The notes under the pieces: generated by a model
What the model was told of the DNA's origin: nothing
The model's database searches: none
What the model saw: only the letters and a program-made list of their open reading frames with translations
Made by a program: the position numbers and the translations under genes
In this document: positions 8,757-17,228 of the stretch, one piece after another
Layout: each line of letters starts with the position of its first letter
Numbering within the stretch: the first letter of the stretch is position 1
Assembly (NCBI RefSeq): GCF_009650435.1
Contig: NZ_VVIP01000066.1
Span: 1-42,619, forward strand
DNA: 42,619 nt
From: Foetidibacter luteolus
GTDB lineage: Bacteria > Bacteroidota > Bacteroidia > Chitinophagales > Chitinophagaceae
Direction of reading: 5' to 3'

Positions 8757-8777
8757 CAGGTTACAAATTTTTATTCG

Positions 8778-8810
8778 TCCGGAACCGGCAACGGTTCCGG
8801 ATTTTTTTTT
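8778..8810 (+). terminator. Intrinsic terminator after yajC
   Basis: A perfect 10-bp stem, TCCGGAACCG (8778-8787) with CGGTTCCGGA (8792-8801), a GCAA tetraloop, then nine Ts. The strongest canonical terminator in the window. Confidence 0.93.
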
Positions 8811-8847
8811 GCCTGCATATTTTACCCTACTGCATTGTAGGGCCAGC

Positions 8848-8944
8848 GGGGAGTGGTAAATGGGGAGTGGGAGACCGGCCAGTATATCAAACATCTTGCA
8901 TTTCCCATTACATCCTACATCCCACACCGTACACCGTACATTTT
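8848..8944. repeat. Heptamer array H2
   Basis: About fourteen 7-base words in one register. The first part is purine-rich (ggggagt at 8848 and again at 8862); from 8889 the words take the form aca-c/t-c-n-n (acatcct at 8910, acatccc at 8917, then acaccgt twice at 8924 and 8931). Adjacent words match at 4-7 of 7 positions. It runs directly into family A copy A2. Confidence 0.7.
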
Positions 8945-9054
8945 TTGGGGGTGTCCCTCGTACCTCGGGTCGGGCTTTCCGCTATTACTCCGGCACAAGG
9001 CCCTGCTGCGATGGCTTCACCGGGGTAACCGCTTCAATCCCTCACCCGAAAGTG
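8945..9054 (+). repeat. Family A element A2
   Basis: One of the best-kept copies. The outer stem is TTAC (8985-8988) with GTAA (9025-9028), then CCGG (8990-8993) with CCGG (9020-9023). The ends are gggtgtccctcgtacctcgg on the left and ctcacccgaaagtg on the right. Nearly identical, in reverse, to copy A3 at 13259-13373. Confidence 0.8.
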
Positions 9055-9096
9055 TAGCCTGTTGCAGCTTCTGCAGGCCGGTTTATATATTATTCC

Positions 9097-9215
9097 TTCT
9101 GCCACAGGTGGCAGGCCAACCTATGCTGCGGGAAAAGCCGCATAGCGTACAAGGCGTACAAGAGTGCGACGCAAGGGACGCCTCATGGAAGTTCCTCCAG
9201 CCGGGCCCATAATAA
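9097..9215 (+). repeat. Family B element B1 with upstream hairpin
   Basis: Carries the family core GTACAAGAGTGCGACGCAA at 9156-9174. The ends form an imperfect inverted repeat: GCTGCGGGAA (9125-9134) with TTCCTCCAGC (9192-9201), one mismatch and one G-T pair. Directly before it lies a tight hairpin, CTGCCAC (9099-9105) with GTGGCAG (9108-9114), which is also present before copy B5. Confidence 0.75.
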
Positions 9216-9265
9216 TTGAAACAAAAAGGCAAAGCGGCAACCAAAGGGGAATATGCTAATTATGC

Positions 9266-9273
9266 TATTTTTG
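9266..9273 (+). promoter_or_regulatory. Promoter -7 box, PI-PLC-like gene
   Basis: TATTTTTG, a full match to TAnnTTTG, only 7 bases before the ATG at 9280. It argues that the in-frame ATG at 9253, which lies upstream of this box, is not the start. Confidence 0.45.
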
Positions 9274-9279
9274 AAACTT

Positions 9280-11274
9280 ATGAAAACACTCACTACCCCT
9301 TTGCAAATCTTGCTTCTGCTTTTCCTGTTCTTTGTTGCAGGCAGGCTTACTGCCCAAAACCTTAGTTTTACCCAGCCGGTAAATTTTGTACCACAGGCAA
9401 GAACGGACAAAGCCTTTGATATTACCAACTTCCGCGACTATTATTTTGTTGCATGGAAAGAGCCGGGCAAAACCGGTAAAATTCATGTAAGCTGCCTGGG
9501 CAAAAGGTATAGCCCCAACTTTTCCGCTACAGACCAGGTTGTTAGCGATGATGGCAGCAGCTTTGGCCCCATGCTGCGGGTAACACCGGAAAGAATTTAC
9601 CTTTTCTGGATTGCCGGCGATGGTTCATTAAAGTATGCCATCAACAACAGCGATTCTACTTTTGACGTCGGCAATGTTCATAACCTGGTATTTGAAAATG
9701 GGGGCAGGCTAAGCCTTGGCGTAACAACTTCTTACTTCAATGGCAAAGTATTCATCGCTTCTCATGGCGCCGGCAAGAATGACCTGGTTTATGCCATAGC
9801 TGCGCCGGATGCACAAGGTATTTTAAAAGATGAAGGCGGGTTGCAAACCATAGCAGGTAAAACATCGGCAGATTATCCTTTTGTGGTAAGCCTTAACAAC
9901 CAGGCTGTAAGGCTTAGCTGGATGGATAAAAATGGCAATGTGAGTTTTGCGGATTACGACGCACAGACCGGTAACTGGAAAGATGAAAACAGGATCGGCG
10001 ATGCTAAAACTTCTGTTTCCCCGGCTATTTACAGTTTGTGGAACTCAGGTAAACTTTTTTATGTGTGGAGGGGGGCTAAAAAAGATAACCGCCTTTATTA
10101 TCTCGCCGAAGATGGTGGCCCTGCCCATGGCGTTAAAAGTGTGCTGCCTGCGTATTTTAATACGGCCAACCCGGTATCTATCTGCAATGTGGATGGTAAC
10201 AATTTTGTGCTGGCCTATGCCGGTGCAGACCAGAAGCTATACCTGAGTTATTTTTCCGGCTACCGTTCTGAATCCTGGATGCAGGATTTGCTGATGCCGC
10301 ATAAAGCCAGTTATATGCTTAATGAAATTGTATTGCCAGGCTCTCATGATGCGGGCATGTCTGTACTTAGCGGTATTGGTGGCCAGCAGCAAAGTTCCAT
10401 TAACGAGTGCAATACACTAACTCAAATGCACAATATCGGTAAGCAGTTGCAGGCGGGTTTGCGCATGTTCGATTTACGCATTGGTACTTACGACAGTGCC
10501 TATCATACAAAACACTGCTCATCAGATTGCATGGCCGATGCCATTGGCGGCGGCTATGGCGAACCTCTGAAACCCATTTTAACAGACACCCGTGAATTTC
10601 TGCACAAGAACAGGGGAGAGGTGGTGATTTTTAATTTCAGCCATTTTTGCAACAGGGAAACGCCTACCAAAGAACTGGCTGAATACGTGGTAAAAACGCT
10701 TGGGGAAGATATTGTTTTTAAAAGCAACGGAAGGGCTTTACATGAGGTTACACTAAAAGATGCAGCAGGTAAAGCGATTATTTTATTTGAGCAATATGTA
10801 CACCCGGATGGTATTGTTGATTCCAGCGCTATTGCTGATGCTTCAAAAGCATTCATCAACTGGCGCAGGGCTTACGCCGCCACCAACGACCTGAATAAAC
10901 TGGTAAAAGCGGAAGAAACTTTTTTTGCCGGCATAAAAGACGGCGTTAGTAATAACGACCTTATACGCCTTGACTGGCAGTTAACAGAAAGCAGCAGCGA
11001 AGCAGCTCTTGTTTGCAACGACTTTCAGTCTGACAAAACTTCTCCTATTGTAAACGGGGCCATGTTCCTTACCAACCTTATTGGCAAGCACAAAAGCATA
11101 CGCGACCTTGCGCAAGCCGGTAACAACAGTTTGCCCGGCAAAGTGAACGAATGGCTTGACAACGGCACCATTAACAAAAAAAACAAACCAAATATTTTGT
11201 ACGTGGATGTATCCGGCACATGGATTACGGATTATTGTATTGACTTGAATAACCACCCGGTTTATAACAGGTAA
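9280..11274 (+). CDS. Secreted PI-PLC X-domain protein with N-terminal propeller-like region
   Basis: A 664-residue exported protein that probably cleaves a phosphodiester (phosphatidylinositol or a glycosyl-PI-like lipid). Start 9280 gives a signal peptide (MKTLTTPLQILLLLFLFFVAG, cleavage near LTAQ). Residues 30-340 hold repeated blades of the type 'W...G...Y' (YYFVAWKEPGK, IYLFWIAGDGSLKYA, VRLSWMDKNGNVSFA, LFYVWRGAKKDNRLYYLA), reminiscent of a sialidase-like beta-propeller. Residues 345-660 form a PI-PLC-like barrel: PGSHDAG with H356 and D357, FDLRI with R400, and a second histidine H412 in TKHCSSDC, matching the catalytic residues of bacterial PI-PLC. A C-terminal sorting tail is not visible. 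The propeller may bind a glycan or a membrane surface. The substrate is unknown. Confidence 0.75.
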   Translation: MKTLTTPLQILLLLFLFFVAGRLTAQNLSFTQPVNFVPQARTDKAFDITNFRDYYFVAWKEPGKTGKIHVSCLGKRYSPNFSATDQVVSDDGSSFGPMLRVTPERIYLFWIAGDGSLKYAINNSDSTFDVGNVHNLVFENGGRLSLGVTTSYFNGKVFIASHGAGKNDLVYAIAAPDAQGILKDEGGLQTIAGKTSADYPFVVSLNNQAVRLSWMDKNGNVSFADYDAQTGNWKDENRIGDAKTSVSPAIYSLWNSGKLFYVWRGAKKDNRLYYLAEDGGPAHGVKSVLPAYFNTANPVSICNVDGNNFVLAYAGADQKLYLSYFSGYRSESWMQDLLMPHKASYMLNEIVLPGSHDAGMSVLSGIGGQQQSSINECNTLTQMHNIGKQLQAGLRMFDLRIGTYDSAYHTKHCSSDCMADAIGGGYGEPLKPILTDTREFLHKNRGEVVIFNFSHFCNRETPTKELAEYVVKTLGEDIVFKSNGRALHEVTLKDAAGKAIILFEQYVHPDGIVDSSAIADASKAFINWRRAYAATNDLNKLVKAEETFFAGIKDGVSNNDLIRLDWQLTESSSEAALVCNDFQSDKTSPIVNGAMFLTNLIGKHKSIRDLAQAGNNSLPGKVNEWLDNGTINKKNKPNILYVDVSGTWITDYCIDLNNHPVYNR

Positions 11275-11279
11275 CAGCT

Positions 11280-11600
11280 ATGCAATTTCTTGTTCATTAT
11301 TTCCTGCACCTGGTTTTTCCGGGTATTGTAGCTTATGCTTTTTACCGGCCCCGCTGGTTAAAAGTGTACCTGCTGCTGCTTGCTACCATGCTGGTGGATG
11401 TTGACCACCTGCTGGCTACCCCCATTTACCAGCCGTGCCGGTGCAGTATTGGCTTTCATCCGCTGCATAGTTTTATCGCCTGCGTTTTGTATGCTGTTTT
11501 GTTGTACTGGCCTAAAACAAGAATAGTAGCCCTTGGGTTGTTAATGCACATGGCTACCGATGGAATTGATTGTATATGGAACAGTTATAGTTGCGGGTAG
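11280..11600 (+). CDS. Small membrane protein (DUF6122-like)
   Basis: A 106-residue protein with three or four hydrophobic segments and a set of conserved polar motifs on their edges: HYFLH at the N-terminus, DVDHLLA in the middle, FHPLHSF, and HMATDGIDC near the end. Such His/Asp motifs resemble those of the DUF457/YdjM membrane metal-dependent hydrolase group and of DUF6122. It starts five bases after the PI-PLC-like gene, so the two are probably co-transcribed. The biochemical role is unknown. Confidence 0.65.
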   Translation: MQFLVHYFLHLVFPGIVAYAFYRPRWLKVYLLLLATMLVDVDHLLATPIYQPCRCSIGFHPLHSFIACVLYAVLLYWPKTRIVALGLLMHMATDGIDCIWNSYSCG

Positions 11601-11654
11601 AAAATATCGGGCAGTTTAGCTTTTAACAACCACCTGTTAGCTGGTATAGAATTA

Positions 11655-11736
11655 TGGGCCCGGCAGCAGGAACTACGATATAGCTTCCGTTGCGTCGCAC
11701 TCTTGTACGTTCTGCAATTCTATTCGCCATGGCCCA
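11655..11736 (-). repeat. Family B element B2
   Basis: Core on the minus strand: TTGCGTCGCACTCTTGTAC at 11690-11708. A perfect 6-bp terminal inverted repeat, TGGGCC (11655-11660) with GGCCCA (11731-11736), marks the ends. Sits between convergent genes. Confidence 0.75.
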
Positions 11737-11784
11737 GTAACCGCATCATCACTGGCGGCAGTTATTATCCCTGTTAACGAACGG

Positions 11785-12798
11785 TTATTGTTTTTTTATA
11801 ACATCAATAGTTTGCTCTACCATTTGCGGGGTTATGTCAAGGTGGGTAACTATACGTACCTGGTTTTCAGAAATAGCCATTACCCTTATGTCATCGTCCA
11901 GCAGTTTTGCTGCCAATTGTTTGGGTGTAAACCGGCCCTTTACTTCAAAAATCAGGATGTTGGTTTCTACCGGTAATATTTCGCCAACAAAGTCTTTTTC
12001 CCTTAACGCATCTGCCAGCAACCGGGCATGGCTGTGATCTGTGGCCAGCCTTTCCAAATGGTTATCCAGCGCATAAATACCTGCCGCCGCAATAATGCCG
12101 GCCTGGCGCATGCCGCCGCCAAATATTTTTCGTATACGCCGGGCCTTGGCAATAAAAGCTTTGCTGCCTGCCAAAACACTACCTACAGGCGCCCCAAGCC
12201 CCTTGCTAAGGCAAAGGGAAATAGAATCAAATGCCTGGCCGTATTGCAGCGTGGTTTCGCTTTTGGCTATCAGCGCATTCATTAGCCTGGCGCCATCCAG
12301 ATGAAACTTCAGGTTGTTGTCTTTACACACTGCCTGTATATGTTGTATCTCCGCAAAGTGGTAGCAACTGCCACCACCACGGTTAGCTGTATTTTCCACC
12401 GATACCAGCGTGGTTACCGCTTTATGTACATCATCCGGGTTAATAGCATTTTTAACCTGCTCTGCTGTAATTCTGCCTCTGTCACCTTCCAGCAGCCGTA
12501 CGGAGCAACCGGCATTAAAAGCGATGCCCCCGCCTTCGTACTGGTAAATATGCGAAAGCCGGTCGCAGATAACTTCATCACCAGGCTGCGTGTGTACTTT
12601 AATGGCTATTTGGTTGGTCATGGTGCCGCTGGGGCAAAAAATGGCTGCTTCCATGCCAAAAAGGGCGGCAACTTTTTCCTCCAGCAGGTTAACGGTGGGG
12701 TCTTCACCAAAAACATCGTCGCCGGTGGGGGCCTGCAGCATGGCCTGCAACATGCCCGGGGTGGGGGCGGTAACAGTATCGGAGCGGTAATCTATCAT
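11785..12798 (-). CDS. ltaA: Low-specificity L-threonine aldolase
   Basis: PLP enzyme cleaving L-threonine or L-allo-threonine to glycine and acetaldehyde. Start 12798 gives 337 residues beginning MIDYRSDTVTAPTPGM, the classic N-terminus; an upstream in-frame ATG at 12858 lies inside the tandem heptamer repeat and is rejected. The PLP lysine is K199 in LSKGLGAP; HLDGAR at 166-171 and GDDVFGEDPT at 26-35 are also family hallmarks. A possible -7 box (TACCTTCG on the minus strand at about 12804-12811) sits just before the start, and the first repeat unit of the 12847-13240 array begins 49 bases upstream. Confidence 0.92.
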   Translation of the reverse strand: MIDYRSDTVTAPTPGMLQAMLQAPTGDDVFGEDPTVNLLEEKVAALFGMEAAIFCPSGTMTNQIAIKVHTQPGDEVICDRLSHIYQYEGGGIAFNAGCSVRLLEGDRGRITAEQVKNAINPDDVHKAVTTLVSVENTANRGGGSCYHFAEIQHIQAVCKDNNLKFHLDGARLMNALIAKSETTLQYGQAFDSISLCLSKGLGAPVGSVLAGSKAFIAKARRIRKIFGGGMRQAGIIAAAGIYALDNHLERLATDHSHARLLADALREKDFVGEILPVETNILIFEVKGRFTPKQLAAKLLDDDIRVMAISENQVRIVTHLDITPQMVEQTIDVIKKQ

Positions 12799-12846
12799 GC
12801 CGGCGAAGGTAATTAAAATGTAAGTTGCTGTTAATGAATGGGTAAG

Positions 12847-13240
12847 AATATCGAACAAGGAACAAGGAATTTTGAATGATGAAGGAAAGGCAACTTACGA
12901 TTCACGACCAGCTCACGGTAGAATATCGAACAAGGAACAAGGAATTTTGAATGAGGAATTTAAAGCAAACTTGCGATTCACGACCAGCTCACGGTTCAAA
13001 TATCGAACAAGGAACAAGGAATTTTGAATGAGGGAGGAAAGCAACTTGCGATTCACGATTCACTACTAGCGAAAATAATATCGAACAAGGAACAAGGAGT
13101 TTTGAATGAGAAAGGAAAGGCAACTTGCGATTCACGATTCACTACTAGCGAAAATAATATCGAACAAGGAACAAAGAGTGCTGAATGACAAAACTGTATG
13201 CCCCACTCACCATTTACTACTTACCACTTGCGAAAACCGC
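12847..13240. repeat. Tandem array H3: 4-5 copies of a ~77-base unit made of heptamers
   Basis: Units start at 12847, 12922, 12999, 13077 and 13156 (the last diverges), giving lengths of 75, 77, 78 and 79. Each opens with aatatcgaacaaggaac. Within a unit the sequence resolves into about eleven 7-base words; the first five share GAA at word positions 4-6 (atcgaac, aaggaac and so on). The fifth copy changes into other heptamers (ccccact at 13201, caccatt at 13208). The same repeat appears in reverse at 35-60. No unique spacers, so it is not a CRISPR array. Confidence 0.85.
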
Positions 13241-13258
13241 AATAACAACAGCATGTTA

Positions 13259-13373
13259 CACTTTCGGGTGAGGGATTGAAGCGGCTACCCCGCTGAAGCC
13301 TTCGCAGCCCGGCCTTGTGGCGGAGTAATAGCGGAAAGCCCGGCCCGAGGTACGAGGGACACCCCAAAAAACA
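13259..13373 (-). repeat. Family A element A3
   Basis: Reverse-oriented, close to A2. The stem is TAC (13286-13288) with GTA (13325-13327) and CCGC (13290-13293) with GCGG (13320-13323). The far end, gcccgaggtacgagggacac, is the complement of the left end of A2. Heptamer-like words flank it on both sides (13201-13235, and acttgcg / attcatg from 13387). Confidence 0.8.
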
Positions 13374-13386
13374 ACTTGTGGAGCAG

Positions 13387-13428
13387 ACTTGCGATTCATG
13401 ACTTATTCACGTTCACTTGCAGTTTCTT
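13387..13428. repeat. Short heptamer array between family A3 and rpoD
   Basis: Six words in register: acttgcg at 13387, attcatg, acttatt, cacgttc, then acttgca at 13415 and gtttctt. It uses the same vocabulary (cttgcga, ttcacga) as the end of the H3 units. Confidence 0.5.
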
Positions 13429-13505
13429 TGCTGGCATTTAGCTTAAAAAAACCATATAACTCATTGTTTTGTCAACAATAATTATTAAATTTCGAAGTTG
13501 CGTTG

Positions 13506-13513
13506 TACTTTTG
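13506..13513 (+). promoter_or_regulatory. Promoter -7 box, rpoD
   Basis: TACTTTTG, a full match to TAnnTTTG, 95 bases before the rpoD ATG. No strict TTTG is found at -33; a TTCG occurs 15 bases upstream. Confidence 0.45.
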
Positions 13514-13608
13514 CAGTTGGTTTCGTATATTAAGAAACAATTTAGATTCAGTCGGCAACCTTTTGAATGTCATTTTTGTCATAGATAAGTTAAACAGCAA
13601 TTGTAATT

Positions 13609-14466
13609 ATGAGGCAGCTTAAAATTGCCACCCAGATCACTAATCGTGATTCGCAGGCGGTAGAAAAGTATCTACAGGAAATATCCAAAATTCCAATGAT
13701 TACTCCTGAAGAGGAAACTACCCTTGCCCAGCGGATTAAGATGGGTGATCAAAGAGCTCTTGACAAATTGGTGCAGGCCAACCTTCGTTTCGTGGTATCT
13801 GTTGCTAAGCAGTACCAGCACCAGGGCCTTTCTCTTAGCGACCTTATTAACGAGGGTAACCTCGGCCTTATTAAAGCCGCTCAGCGGTTTGATGAAACCA
13901 AAGGTTTCAAATTCATTTCATACGCCGTATGGTGGATCCGCCAGTCCATTTTGCAGGCGTTGGCAGAGCAGGGCAGATTAGTCCGCCTGCCTCAAAACAA
14001 AATTGGCACTTACAACAAGGCTAACAAAGCTTACATGGCTTTTGAACAGGAACATGAAAGAGAACCATCTACTGAAGAGTTAGCTGAACTGCTCGAAATG
14101 AGCGAAACGGAAATCAACAATATTTTCCAGAGCAACACCCGCCATACATCCCTGGATGCACCAGTGCACGAAGCAGAGGATGTGGCCATGGGAGACCTGC
14201 TGGAAGGTAATGATGATACCGATGACGATGTGATGAAGGATTCTTTAAGGGAAGAAATCCGCCGTGTGTTAAAATCCCTTAGTCCCCGTGAAGCTGAAAT
14301 TGTAAATGCCTATTTTGGGCTGGACGGAGAAAATGGTGTAACCATTGAGCAAATTGGGCAGAAGTACGACCTGACCAAAGAGCGCATCCGCCAGATTAAA
14401 GAAAGAGCTATTAAGCGTTTACAAAAGGCACGTTACAGCAACGCCCTGAAAGCTTACTTAGGGTAA
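13609..14466 (+). CDS. rpoD: Primary RNA polymerase sigma factor (sigma-70/SigA type)
   Basis: Housekeeping sigma factor recognising TTTG/TAnnTTTG promoters in this phylum. It has 285 residues and lacks region 1.1, the normal form in Bacteroidota. Region 1.2 starts near residue 14 (DSQAVEKYLQEISKIP); region 2 carries ANLRFVVSVAKQY and, at 102-112, KFISYAVWWIRQ (the -10 melting and recognition helix); region 3 is QNKIGTYNKANKA onward; region 4.2 is VTIEQIGQKYDLTKERIRQIKERAIKRL. It is a single-gene unit: a promoter box 95 bases upstream and a terminator 23 bases after the stop. Confidence 0.96.
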   Translation: MRQLKIATQITNRDSQAVEKYLQEISKIPMITPEEETTLAQRIKMGDQRALDKLVQANLRFVVSVAKQYQHQGLSLSDLINEGNLGLIKAAQRFDETKGFKFISYAVWWIRQSILQALAEQGRLVRLPQNKIGTYNKANKAYMAFEQEHEREPSTEELAELLEMSETEINNIFQSNTRHTSLDAPVHEAEDVAMGDLLEGNDDTDDDVMKDSLREEIRRVLKSLSPREAEIVNAYFGLDGENGVTIEQIGQKYDLTKERIRQIKERAIKRLQKARYSNALKAYLG

Positions 14467-14489
14467 GCCAACAGAAATATGAAAGTGAT

Positions 14490-14522
14490 ATGCCCTTTGC
14501 TGCAAAGCAAGGGGCATTTTTG
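14490..14522 (+). terminator. Intrinsic terminator after rpoD
   Basis: A 12-bp stem, ATGCCCTTTGCT (14490-14501) with AGCAAGGGGCAT (14506-14517), one T-G pair, a GCAA loop, followed by TTTTTG. Confidence 0.88.
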
Positions 14523-14602
14523 TTGGGGTGCCTATTTGTTTTTGCAGGCACCAGAGTAAATTCTAAACAGGTTTGTAAACCGCAATCGTTATAAGGCTAA
14601 TA

Positions 14603-17068
14603 TTACTTAGTCCCCATCTTTTTGCCCCGCACCTTTTTAGAAAGGGTAAGCTTGATTTTTACCTTGCCGTCGTCCCCGCTTACAGCACGCAGCAGCACAC
14701 TGGGGCCTACTTTGGCATTTACCCCCTGGTTTTTAGGTTTGTAGGTTTTATCCCTTTCTTCCAGGTTGCTAAAGGGCACCTGTAGTAACAGCTCCGTATC
14801 TTTTCCATCAAGGTCGTAAGCGCCTTCTACAAACATGGTAAGCGCCGTGGATTGTATTTCCATGCGGTTAATGTACACTTCGCTGCCGTTTATTTCAAGC
14901 TTGTCTTTAAGCTCTGCAAACCGTATGTTGGTAAGGTCTTTATTGCTGAGCACAAAATTTTTTATATTGGCCAGGGGTGCAAAGTTTACCAGTGCGCCGT
15001 TTTTTAATGAGAAATCAACTACGCCTTTCATGCCGGAAGGCACGAGCTTACCCTGGCTATTAATGCCGGTACGTATCTGTGTGGTGGTGCTGAAATTGCC
15101 CCTGAGGTTTTTACCCGTTAAATCTTTAAGCCCAAAATTATTGAAAGCATAAAAAAGCTTTTGCACATTCATGTTCTGCATGTGGGCGTTAAGAGAAGCT
15201 TCGTGGTAGTTGGCATTAATTTTACGTATGCTGCCCCTGGCATTTAAAGAGCCGTCGGCAAGGTTTACCGCAACGTTTTCAATTTCCCAGAAATGCGGCC
15301 GGAAGGAAATTGTGGAAACAAAGTTCCTGGCAGTAAGGTTGCTGTGCTTTATTTCGTTGGCTTTAATATTAATGCGTATGGTGCCGTTGGTAAGCATCTC
15401 ATCTATGCTGCCTGCTGTTTTAGAAAACCTTGCTTTCGGCTTACGGCGGGCAAGTTTTTTTTCCTGTCCAAAAAGCGCATTGAAATCATTGAGATTTATC
15501 ATAGGGGAGAAGAGCGTGCAGTTAATAAGTGCTGCTTCAGAAACATCGCCGGCCACAAACTTCCTGCGTACATTTTTACCTGTTACCAGCGCTTCAAAAT
15601 GGTTGCTGCCGTAATCGCACGTAAACTTATCTACGCTTATGCTGTCCTGGAAAAAACCAATGGTGCCGTTACAGTTGGTAAAGGTAAAGTTGCGGGGCAC
15701 ATATTCAATAACGCCATCTTTTACATGAAATACACCTTCTACGTTTTCCAGCATGGATTTGTCTTTGGTAAGCGGCCCGTTGTAGCGCAGGCTTATATCT
15801 GTCGTGCCTTTTACAAAGCGTATATTATCCAGGGCCAGCTTATTGTCCAGCGCTTCAAAACTGCATTGAGAGTTTAATACAAACTGTATATGGCTGTTTT
15901 CAAGATTGGTAATCATAATATTTTTCCCGTTCAGGCGTATGCCTTCCCAGTCACCGTCAAGGTCGTAAATAACCACTCTTGAGTTGGCATCGTTACGGGC
16001 GGAATCCTTGTTTACCTCGTTCATAAAATTGCCGGAGAAACTGCTCTTGGTAAACGATATAACAGGCGTTTGCACGTTATTGTTTTTCGTATTCCAGGAT
16101 ACGTTTACAAAAGGCTCCCGGTTAGGCAGCAAAGAGCCTTCAATTACGCCATCCACGTTAAGCGGTTTGTCAAGCTGTACCAGTCCTATTTTCTGGCGTA
16201 TAGCGGCCGTAACAATATGCAGGGCGTTGGCATAAAGCACATCTTTGGTATGCACTTCCACCTTAAAGCCCGGGTTGGCGGAAAAATCAAAATAACCGCT
16301 GATGTCATAAGGGTGTTTGTTTATTTTAAGGCTGGTTTTGTTAATGGTTAAATGTTTGGCGGAGGTGTTCATGCTTAAATCCCAGTCGGCCTCCAATACC
16401 TGGTTTTCAAGATAAGAGCCTTTGGAAAGTTTAAAACCCAGGCCGGTTTTCATCGTAATCTTTTCATTCATTTTAATAGCAATCACAGAATCTTTAGTAT
16501 CCAGTTCTGCTTCAAGGTTGTTAACAAGCATTTCATGCTTTTTACCGGCAGGCTGGTCTTCAATAGTCAGCAGCAGGTTTTCTATCCGTATATCACTAAT
16601 TTCCACGGTTCCTCCCTCTTTCTCATTTGTTGGCCGCGTATCCGGTTTTTTCTTCAGCTTAAAGAGGTAATTATTACTGTAGCCGCTGCTATCGGTAAAA
16701 AGGTGAAATACGCCATTCTTTACACGTATGTCGTTAACGGTTTTATGCTTACCCAGCACATTAAAAACACCAATGGTGGTAGAAATGCTTTCCGCCGATA
16801 AAAGTGGTTTGTTGTATAACGAGTCAGCCAGCGAAACCTGTAACAGCCGTACTTCTATCTTAGGAAAACGGCGCCATACACTTACATCTATGTCTTTTAT
16901 TTCAGCCTTGCCCTGTAGGTTTTCCTTAAGGGCGTTATTGATAAGTGAGAGGATTTTGCTTTTCTGCCCGTTAATATAAATGCTTGCAGCGGTTAATATC
17001 AGCAGGTACAGGCCCAGTATGGACGCAGTGATAATGCCGGCCCTTTTTAAGACTTTACGGTTAACCAA
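14603..17068 (-). CDS. AsmA-family membrane-anchored protein
   Basis: A large (821 residues) envelope protein with one N-terminal membrane anchor (ITASILGLYLLILTAASIYI) and a long periplasmic beta-rich part. The AsmA N-terminal pattern (NALKENLQGKAEIKDIDVSVWRRFPKIEVRL) and the C-terminal AsmA-like segment (GSVDFSLKNGAL-type 'VVDFSLKNGALVNFAPLANIK', then RMEIQSTALTMFVEGAYDLDG) are both present. Family members are bridge-like lipid-transfer proteins between the inner and outer membranes; here that is inferred. Translation appears to start at TTG (17066-17068): no ATG is available before the anchor, and an in-frame stop lies upstream. It is transcribed alone, convergent with rpoD. Confidence 0.8.
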   Translation of the reverse strand: MVNRKVLKRAGIITASILGLYLLILTAASIYINGQKSKILSLINNALKENLQGKAEIKDIDVSVWRRFPKIEVRLLQVSLADSLYNKPLLSAESISTTIGVFNVLGKHKTVNDIRVKNGVFHLFTDSSGYSNNYLFKLKKKPDTRPTNEKEGGTVEISDIRIENLLLTIEDQPAGKKHEMLVNNLEAELDTKDSVIAIKMNEKITMKTGLGFKLSKGSYLENQVLEADWDLSMNTSAKHLTINKTSLKINKHPYDISGYFDFSANPGFKVEVHTKDVLYANALHIVTAAIRQKIGLVQLDKPLNVDGVIEGSLLPNREPFVNVSWNTKNNNVQTPVISFTKSSFSGNFMNEVNKDSARNDANSRVVIYDLDGDWEGIRLNGKNIMITNLENSHIQFVLNSQCSFEALDNKLALDNIRFVKGTTDISLRYNGPLTKDKSMLENVEGVFHVKDGVIEYVPRNFTFTNCNGTIGFFQDSISVDKFTCDYGSNHFEALVTGKNVRRKFVAGDVSEAALINCTLFSPMINLNDFNALFGQEKKLARRKPKARFSKTAGSIDEMLTNGTIRINIKANEIKHSNLTARNFVSTISFRPHFWEIENVAVNLADGSLNARGSIRKINANYHEASLNAHMQNMNVQKLFYAFNNFGLKDLTGKNLRGNFSTTTQIRTGINSQGKLVPSGMKGVVDFSLKNGALVNFAPLANIKNFVLSNKDLTNIRFAELKDKLEINGSEVYINRMEIQSTALTMFVEGAYDLDGKDTELLLQVPFSNLEERDKTYKPKNQGVNAKVGPSVLLRAVSGDDGKVKIKLTLSKKVRGKKMGTK

Positions 17069-17228
17069 GGGTAACTGTTTGAATGTTAATAAAACTTAGA
17101 TGATGAAGGGTATATACTATCAAACTTAAACATTATTGCCCGGTTAATCAATTTAAAATTCGCTGGTTATCCGTTAGTTGTACAAGGTATGTAACCTGGC
17201 AGGAGCATCTCCTGCGGAAGAATTTTTA

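Noticed and set aside
8853..9212. Open frames of 119 and 65 codons through the repeat region
   Set aside because: They run across heptamer array H2, family A2 and family B1; the composition is that of the repeats and not of a protein. The same applies to frames at 22670-22967, 31143-31468 and 38277-38506.
9125..9215. Family B as a tRNA or tRNA fragment
   Set aside because: No acceptor/T-arm pattern (GTTCGA in a 7-base loop) or CCA end; the pairing is only between the two ends of the element.
12799..12858. Longer N-terminus for threonine aldolase (ATG at 12858)
   Set aside because: The extra 20 residues are encoded by the heptamer repeat and by a promoter-like box; the family N-terminus begins at MIDYRSDTVT.
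12847..13240. CRISPR-like array
   Set aside because: The repeated unit is continuous (75-79 bases) with no short repeat and unique spacer alternation, and no cas gene is in the window.
14603..17068. A later ATG start for the AsmA-like gene
   Set aside because: It would remove the N-terminal membrane anchor and the AsmA N-terminal motif, so the TTG start is preferred.
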